The notes under the pieces were generated by a model. The model was not told the DNA's origin and did not search any database. It saw only the letters and a list, made by a program, of their open reading frames with translations. A DNA stretch of 64,000 nt from Bacteroidia bacterium (GTDB lineage Bacteria > Bacteroidota > Bacteroidia > Flavobacteriales > Flavobacteriaceae), in assembly GCA_030432635.1 (NCBI GenBank), contig JAUIMB010000006.1, positions 1-64,000 on the forward strand. Direction: 5' to 3'. The position numbers were made by a program, and so were the translations under genes. Within the stretch, counting starts at the first letter, position 1. Each line of letters opens with the position of its first letter. Positions 58,196 through 64,000 of the stretch are shown here, in pieces.

Positions 58196-59296
58196 ATGCA
58201 ACTTTCAGTCGTCATATTAAACTATAATGTTCGCTATTTTTTAGAGCTTTGCCTGAAAAGTGTGCGTGCTGCATTGACCAATATCGATGCTGAGATTATC
58301 GTCGTTGATAACTGTTCTTCAGATGATAGTTGTGCTATGGTAAGGCAACATTTTCCGGAGGTGAAATTAATTGCCAATGACATGAATTTCGGGTTTTCAA
58401 AAGGGAATAATATTGGAGTTGCTGAAGCCAAAGGGCAATATATCTGTATTTTAAATCCCGATACGGTTGTAGCAGAAGATACGTTTCATAAGCTTCTTAA
58501 ATTGGCTGAATCTGAAGAAAACCTAGGCATTACCTCCTGTAGACTTATAGATGGCAAAGGAACATTCTTACCTGAAAGTAAGCGACAAATTCCAATTCCT
58601 AAAATTGCCATAAAGAAAATTTTGGGCATGTCGCAGTCCTATTATGTTTCAAGCCTAAACGAAACTGAGACAGGACCTGTTCCTATTTTTGTTGGCGCAT
58701 TTATGCTTATGAAACGATCGGTTTATACCAAAGTCAAGGGTTTTGATGAGGACTATTTTATGTATGGTGAGGATATCGATTTATCATACAAAGTTTTAAA
58801 GGCTGGATATAATAATTTATATCATGGTGCTGTTTCCGTGGTTCATTTTAAAGGAGAAAGTACGTTAAAAGATAAAACTTATGCCAAACGCTTTTATGGA
58901 GCAATGCAAATATTTTACGACAAGCATTTTAAATCCAATATCTTCTTTGATCTCATGGTGTGGTTAGGGACGCGATTAATGCCGTTGTTACAAAATAAAG
59001 GGCATCATAATGGCAACGTTTCCCCAAAACGATATGTTCTGATATCTGATAAGGACCAAATTGGAGTGTCTAAGGTTTTAAAAAGTGAGCTATCGGTTCA
59101 GTCAAGTTTAGATCAATATGATAATAATACACAATATGTTCTAGACAATAACTATCTCAGTTTTAAGTCAATCATAACCATCCTTTCCAATGCGCCTAAA
59201 AATTGTTCTACAACATTTAAAATTCTACCAAAAAAGTCTAACTTTATCATCGGAAGTGACAGCTCCAAAAGCCGTGGCGAAGTCCTTTTGTTCTAA
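58196..59296 (+). CDS. Glycosyltransferase family 2 protein
   Basis: SVVILNYNVRYFLELCLKSV, EIIVVDNCSSDDS, GFDEDYFMYGEDIDLSYKVLKAGY. Confidence 0.92.
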   Translation: MQLSVVILNYNVRYFLELCLKSVRAALTNIDAEIIVVDNCSSDDSCAMVRQHFPEVKLIANDMNFGFSKGNNIGVAEAKGQYICILNPDTVVAEDTFHKLLKLAESEENLGITSCRLIDGKGTFLPESKRQIPIPKIAIKKILGMSQSYYVSSLNETETGPVPIFVGAFMLMKRSVYTKVKGFDEDYFMYGEDIDLSYKVLKAGYNNLYHGAVSVVHFKGESTLKDKTYAKRFYGAMQIFYDKHFKSNIFFDLMVWLGTRLMPLLQNKGHHNGNVSPKRYVLISDKDQIGVSKVLKSELSVQSSLDQYDNNTQYVLDNNYLSFKSIITILSNAPKNCSTTFKILPKKSNFIIGSDSSKSRGEVLLF

Positions 59297-59385
59297 ACTA
59301 ATTAATTGAAATAATCTCAGTGTTTGTTTTGATTTTTCATTAATTTTGCAACCATTAAACAATTTTTCGACCTTAGATTACAGAT

Positions 59386-60726
59386 ATGGCAAAATTCGAA
59401 CTAAAGTTACCCAAAATGGGAGAAAGTGTTGCTGAGGCAACCATAACCTCTTGGTTAAAAGAAGTTGGCGACACTATTGAAGCAGATGAAGCAGTTTTGG
59501 AAATCGCAACCGATAAAGTGGATAGCGAAGTGCCAAGTGAAGTTGATGGTGTTTTGGTTGAAAAATTATTCGATGTGGACGATGTTGTTCAAGTCGGACA
59601 AACAATTGCGGTAATAGAGATTGAAGGTGAAGACAGTCCTGCTGTACAAACGCCTGAAGCAGAGCAGTCTGTACAGGAAACTGTTCAACAACCTATAGCT
59701 GTGGCTAGAGTAGAAGAGACCGTTTCTGTTGCTCAGGAAACGGTTGCACCTGTTGTTAGTTCTGGTGATCGCTTTTACTCACCTTTGGTCAGGAATATTG
59801 CAAAGCAGGAAGGTATTTCACAAGTTGAGCTTGATGGTCTTTCGGGTACTGGAAAGGACGGTCGTGTTACCAAAAATGACATTTTAGCATTTGTTGAGCG
59901 TAGGAGTTCGCATCCAGAACCTGTAAAAACAGAGCGTAAGGTTCAAGAAACTTCTAAAGCAGCTCCTGTTCAAAATAAGGAATCAGAGAAAAAAGCAACT
60001 CCTGTCATTGCAAGCGGAGATGATGAGATCATAGAAATGACCAGAATGGGCAAACTTATTGCGCATCACATGGTGGAGTCTGTACAAACTTCAGCTCATG
60101 TACAAAGTTTTATTGAAGCTGATGTTACCAACATATGGAATTGGCGTAAAAAAGTAAAAGATGAATTCTTCAAACGAGAAGGTGAAAACTTGACTTTTAC
60201 TCCAATATTTATGGAAGCTGTAGCTAAGGCTTTACGTGATTATCCAATGATGAATATTTCTGTTCAAGGTGATAGTATCATAAAGAAAAAGCATATTAAC
60301 TTAGGAATGGCTGCCGCATTGCCAGACGGGAATTTAATTGTTCCTGTCATCAAGGATGCAGACCAACTTAATTTGGTTGGTATGACTAAAAAAGTCAATG
60401 ATCTAGCGACTAGAGCCCGAAATAATGCCCTAAAACCTGATGATATTCAAGGAGGAACTTATACGGTAACTAATGTTGGTACCTTCGGAAGTATCATGGG
60501 TACTCCAATCATCAATCAGCCACAAGTGGGAATTTTGGCACTTGGTGCTATTAGAAAGGTACCTGCAGTTGTTGAAACGCCTCAAGGTGATTTTATTGGA
60601 ATTCGTTACAAAATGTTCATGTCGCACTCTTATGACCATCGTGTTGTAAATGGTGCACTTGGTGGGCAATTTGTTAAGGCTGTCAAGGATTATCTAGAAG
60701 CTTGGGATTCTAACAGGGAAATATGA
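59386..60726 (+). CDS. 2-oxo acid dehydrogenase E2 component (single lipoyl domain)
   Basis: LPKMGESVAEATITSWLKEVGDTIEADEAVLEIATDKVDSEVPS; SPLVRNIAKQEGI; MFMSHSYDHRVVNGALGGQFV. Confidence 0.93.
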   Translation: MAKFELKLPKMGESVAEATITSWLKEVGDTIEADEAVLEIATDKVDSEVPSEVDGVLVEKLFDVDDVVQVGQTIAVIEIEGEDSPAVQTPEAEQSVQETVQQPIAVARVEETVSVAQETVAPVVSSGDRFYSPLVRNIAKQEGISQVELDGLSGTGKDGRVTKNDILAFVERRSSHPEPVKTERKVQETSKAAPVQNKESEKKATPVIASGDDEIIEMTRMGKLIAHHMVESVQTSAHVQSFIEADVTNIWNWRKKVKDEFFKREGENLTFTPIFMEAVAKALRDYPMMNISVQGDSIIKKKHINLGMAAALPDGNLIVPVIKDADQLNLVGMTKKVNDLATRARNNALKPDDIQGGTYTVTNVGTFGSIMGTPIINQPQVGILALGAIRKVPAVVETPQGDFIGIRYKMFMSHSYDHRVVNGALGGQFVKAVKDYLEAWDSNREI

Positions 60727-60784
60727 TATAGGTACAATTGACGGTTGTTCAGAAACCGTACTTTTATCATTTACTTGTGTCTTT

Positions 60785-61972
60785 TTATAGATAGCTTAGC
60801 CACCATTTGTCTTTATTATTTGATTTGTAAATCATGTACTTCTTACATAAAGGATATAAAATTGCGACGACCAATAGCCAAACGGCATAAGTTACCCACA
60901 AATTAAATCCCTTATCTGCTAAGAAACCTCCAGTAAACCGCTGAGGTGTCAAAATCAATTCTTTCCAGTGTTCACCTAAAACTATGATTCCAATTATACC
61001 AATACCATGTATGAGGTATAAATGGAGAATATAATAGAAAAACGGTACTCGTCCAATAACCACCAAAAAGCTTGTGAACCAGTTTTTAACCGATTCAATA
61101 ACGTACAGAAACAATATGGCTGGGCCTAACGTCATAAGTGAAAACAGTAAGGAAGGTGGATATTTGCTAGTATTTATAAAGGACATTAGTGTAAATAGTT
61201 CGTTTTTCTGCTTGCTCCAAAGCGTTAAATTTCCATAGGTATTAAAACATCGGATGATAATAAACAATCCCAATGCACCAAATCCGAGATATAGTAACCA
61301 CTTTTTCCGTGTTGTTGTATCAAATCCTTTTTGATAAAACTGCCCAAAGCAATAGCCTAGAACCATGAGCCCTAACCATGGCAGAAATGGATATGCAATA
61401 AACAACAAGCTATTCCCATCATCAAAAGCGGCAAACCCTTGTTGGTGGGTAAAATACCATAATAGAGATAAAGGATCGTTTCCTTGTCGTATTATGCCAT
61501 CTAAAAGATTGTGGCCAAAAACAATAATAAGTCCTATTGGTAATAGCAGTTTGTTTGGTAAATAAACCAAACCAGCCAAAATCATCATACAGACTCCTAT
61601 GGCCCAAATGACTTGGAATATATGCAATCCTAGACCGACATCAAAGGTCCAGGCAAAATTTACAACGGTCAATTCAATAAATACAAGCCAAAGCCCTCGC
61701 GTAAATAAAAATTTAGCCAATTTGTTCTTTGATGCTTGTTTAGATCCATGTAAGAAAGCAGAAGTTCCAGCCAGAAATACAAATACTGGAGCACAAAAAT
61801 GAGTAATCCATCTTGTAAAAAACAACATTGGTGTAGTGGTATCCAAGTTGGTCGGGTCATTATACAGATACCCAAAGTTGGTGTAGTCCCTTACATGGTC
61901 TAGAGCCATGATAACCATAACTAAGCCTCTAAGGATGTCAATAGATTCAATACGGTTGGTTTTGACAGTCAT
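60785..61972 (-). CDS. DUF1624 / heparan-alpha-glucosaminide N-acetyltransferase-like membrane protein
   Basis: RIESIDILRGLVMVIMALDHVRDY; polytopic; THFCAPVFVFLAGTSAFL. Confidence 0.85.
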   Translation of the reverse strand: MTVKTNRIESIDILRGLVMVIMALDHVRDYTNFGYLYNDPTNLDTTTPMLFFTRWITHFCAPVFVFLAGTSAFLHGSKQASKNKLAKFLFTRGLWLVFIELTVVNFAWTFDVGLGLHIFQVIWAIGVCMMILAGLVYLPNKLLLPIGLIIVFGHNLLDGIIRQGNDPLSLLWYFTHQQGFAAFDDGNSLLFIAYPFLPWLGLMVLGYCFGQFYQKGFDTTTRKKWLLYLGFGALGLFIIIRCFNTYGNLTLWSKQKNELFTLMSFINTSKYPPSLLFSLMTLGPAILFLYVIESVKNWFTSFLVVIGRVPFFYYILHLYLIHGIGIIGIIVLGEHWKELILTPQRFTGGFLADKGFNLWVTYAVWLLVVAILYPLCKKYMIYKSNNKDKWWLSYL

Positions 61973-62098
61973 AACAATTTTGATGAATTGGTCACTAAGT
62001 TGATATATTCTAACCTTAACGAAGTTCGACTATTTATTCTATAATCCAAAAACATGACTTCCACTTATTCTATTTATCTTTGCAGAAAAATACACCTA

Positions 62099-62875
62099 AT
62101 GCAACTCAATCTAACAAAGCCCATCTGTTTTTTCGATCTTGAAACCACTGGAATTAATATTACCAACGATAGGATTGTAGAAATTTCCATTTTAAAAGTA
62201 TATCCAAATGGAAAAGAGGAAACCTATACCCAACGCGTCAATCCAACAATTCCCATTCCGCCACAAGTGACGCAAGTTCATGGAATTTCAGATGCTGACG
62301 TTGCAGATAAACCAACATTCAAGGAAATCGCCAAGGATGTCAATAATATGATAAAGGATTCCGATTTGGGAGGATTCAATTCCAACCGATTCGATATTCC
62401 TCTATTGGCTGAGGAGATGTTGCGTGCCGATGTTGATTTTGATATGAAAAACCGTCAGTCTATAGATGTACAGACCATATTCCATAAGATGGAACAACGT
62501 ACACTTAGTGCGGCTTACAAGTTTTATTGTGATAAAAATTTAGAAGATGCACACAGTGCTGAAGCTGATACCATGGCAACCTATGAAGTTTTGAAGGCAC
62601 AACTGGACCAATATAATGAATTGGAAAATGATGCCAAGTTTTTGGCAGAATTCAGTTCGCGACGAAAATATGCAGATTTTGCAGGGTTTATTGGTTATAC
62701 TAAAGATGGAGAAGAGTGTTTTTCCTTTGGAAAGCACAAAGGTAAGCTTGTGACTGAAGTTTTAGAACATGAGCCTGGTTACTTCGGATGGTTACTCAAC
62801 GCAGATTTTCCGCTGTACACCAAAAAAGTGCTCACCTCCATTAAATTGAGGTCGTTGAATAATAAATTGCTTTAA
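62099..62875 (+). CDS. 3'-5' exonuclease (DNA polymerase III epsilon-like)
   Basis: ICFFDLETTGINITNDRIVEISI, LGGFNSNRFDIPLLAEEM, HSAEADTMATYEVL (DEDDh). Likely start MQLNLTKP at 62099. Confidence 0.92.
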   Translation: MQLNLTKPICFFDLETTGINITNDRIVEISILKVYPNGKEETYTQRVNPTIPIPPQVTQVHGISDADVADKPTFKEIAKDVNNMIKDSDLGGFNSNRFDIPLLAEEMLRADVDFDMKNRQSIDVQTIFHKMEQRTLSAAYKFYCDKNLEDAHSAEADTMATYEVLKAQLDQYNELENDAKFLAEFSSRRKYADFAGFIGYTKDGEECFSFGKHKGKLVTEVLEHEPGYFGWLLNADFPLYTKKVLTSIKLRSLNNKLL

Positions 62876-62881
62876 TTACCA

Positions 62882-63493
62882 ATGAAACTCATATGTATTG
62901 GTCGCAACTATACCGACCACATTAAGGAATTGGAAAATGATAGGCCAACGGAGCCTGTTGTATTTCTAAAACCTGACACTGCTATTTTACTTAAGAATCA
63001 ACCGTTTTTTATACCAGATTTTTCTGAAGATGTCCACCATGAAGTTGAACTCTTGGTAAAGATCAACAAAGTTGGAAAACATATCGCTAAAAAATTTGCG
63101 CATAAATATTATGACCAAATCGGATTGGGAATTGACTTTACAGCTAGAGATCTTCAGGCGCAACTGAAGGCCAAAGGTTTACCATGGGAAAAAGCAAAGG
63201 CTTTTGATGGTGCAGCTGTGATTGGTGATTGGTTGCCTAAATCTACATTTGAAAACATCGATGACATAAATTTCAGTTTGCAAAAAAATGACCAAGTCGT
63301 TCAGCAAGGAAATACAAGCCTGATGCTATGGAAAATCGATGAGATTATCGAATATGTCTCTAAATATTTTACTTTAAAGATTGGAGATATTATATTTACG
63401 GGAACACCATCAGGAGTTGGCAAGGTTGTTGCTAACGACAAACTAAAGGGATATATTGAAGACAAACAGATGTTTTCGATTATAGTTAAATAA
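62882..63493 (+). CDS. Fumarylacetoacetate hydrolase family protein
   Basis: KLICIGRNYTDHIKEL, VHHEVELLVKI, GLGIDFTARDLQ, GDIIFTGTPSGVGKV. Confidence 0.93.
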   Translation: MKLICIGRNYTDHIKELENDRPTEPVVFLKPDTAILLKNQPFFIPDFSEDVHHEVELLVKINKVGKHIAKKFAHKYYDQIGLGIDFTARDLQAQLKAKGLPWEKAKAFDGAAVIGDWLPKSTFENIDDINFSLQKNDQVVQQGNTSLMLWKIDEIIEYVSKYFTLKIGDIIFTGTPSGVGKVVANDKLKGYIEDKQMFSIIVK

Positions 63494-63498
63494 AAAGA

Positions 63499-63840
63499 AT
63501 GGAACAACACTACAAATTAGCAAGAGTCAAGGAACTGGCAGGAAACGATATGGATTTTGTAAAGTCCTTGGTCGAAGCATTTTTAGAAGAAGTGCCTGAA
63601 GATGCCCAACGACTAAAGAAAGCAGTGGCAGAAAAGGACTTTTTCAATACCTATCAAGCAGCACATAAAATGAAACCAACCGTCGACTTGTTCGAGTTGG
63701 GTGTATTGGAGTATTTGATCATAGTGCAGGATTGGGGAAAATTCGAAAAGGATGGCGAAGACTGTTCCCCAGAATTGGAAATCGTATTGACCGCAGTAGA
63801 GAAAGCATCCGAAGAACTCAAGGCTGACTTCAATTTATAA
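63499..63840 (+). CDS. Hpt domain-containing protein
   Basis: [46 protein letters not shown] with conserved HKxK phosphoacceptor motif. Confidence 0.85.
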   Translation: MEQHYKLARVKELAGNDMDFVKSLVEAFLEEVPEDAQRLKKAVAEKDFFNTYQAAHKMKPTVDLFELGVLEYLIIVQDWGKFEKDGEDCSPELEIVLTAVEKASEELKADFNL

Positions 63841-63842
63841 TA

Positions 63843-64000
63843 ATGCAGGCAGAAATTATTACTATTGGCGATGAGATTCTCATTGGACAAATCGTAGATA
63901 CAAATTCTGCATTCATAGCAAAGCAACTTAACAAGATAGGTGTTTCGGTGTATCAAATTACGTCGGTTCAGGATGATCGCGACCATATTTTAAAAGCCTT
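63843..64000 (+). CDS. cinA: CinA-family protein, N-terminal part (runs off window)
   Basis: Translating from ATG 63843: [52 protein letters not shown], typical CinA N-terminus; absent from the ORF track because it is open at the edge. Confidence 0.9.
   Translation, partial: MQAEIITIGDEILIGQIVDTNSAFIAKQLNKIGVSVYQITSVQDDRDHILKA

Noticed and set aside
60741-60759. ACGGTT...AACCGT hairpin after second E2
   Set aside because: Short stem without a clear T-run; too weak to call a terminator confidently.

Overview
This 64 kb window looks like chromosomal DNA from a Flavobacteriaceae-type Bacteroidetes (AT-rich, GldJ/PorU/PorV present, TAnnTTTG promoters, T9SS sorting domain). It opens in the 3' end of a 23S rRNA gene followed by a 5S rRNA, and closes inside the 5' end of cinA, which the ORF track misses because it runs off the edge. 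Most content is housekeeping: acyl-CoA dehydrogenase, anmK, Glu/Leu-type dehydrogenase, nhaD, exbB-exbD-tonB-folC, two separate tRNA-Val genes, murF-gldJ<>porU-porV (type IX secretion), cdd, pdhA-pdhC, htpG, fabH, recR, a second E2, an exonuclease, an FAH-family protein and an Hpt protein. There are also several accessory lipoproteins and membrane proteins, an ECF sigma factor with a putative membrane partner, a vanadium-haloperoxidase/PAP2-like lipoprotein and a TonB-dependent receptor. I see no transposases, CRISPR arrays or prophage. The best candidates for something under-described are: (1) a minimal GrpE-like protein (97 aa) next to a divergent 831-aa Hsp70 that converges on a membrane protein of unknown family; (2) two matching 'hairpin + AACCAA tail + ATG' leader-like elements in the otherwise empty 49.8-50.4 kb region, with no gene behind either; (3) a helically phased cluster of TTGTAA/TTACAA boxes between two divergent transcription units whose lipoproteins share an N-terminal motif; (4) a shared palindrome TATGCACGCATAA at two loci; (5) an ECF-type promoter immediately before the sigma factor start. 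All family calls come from reading the protein sequences; no database search was run.
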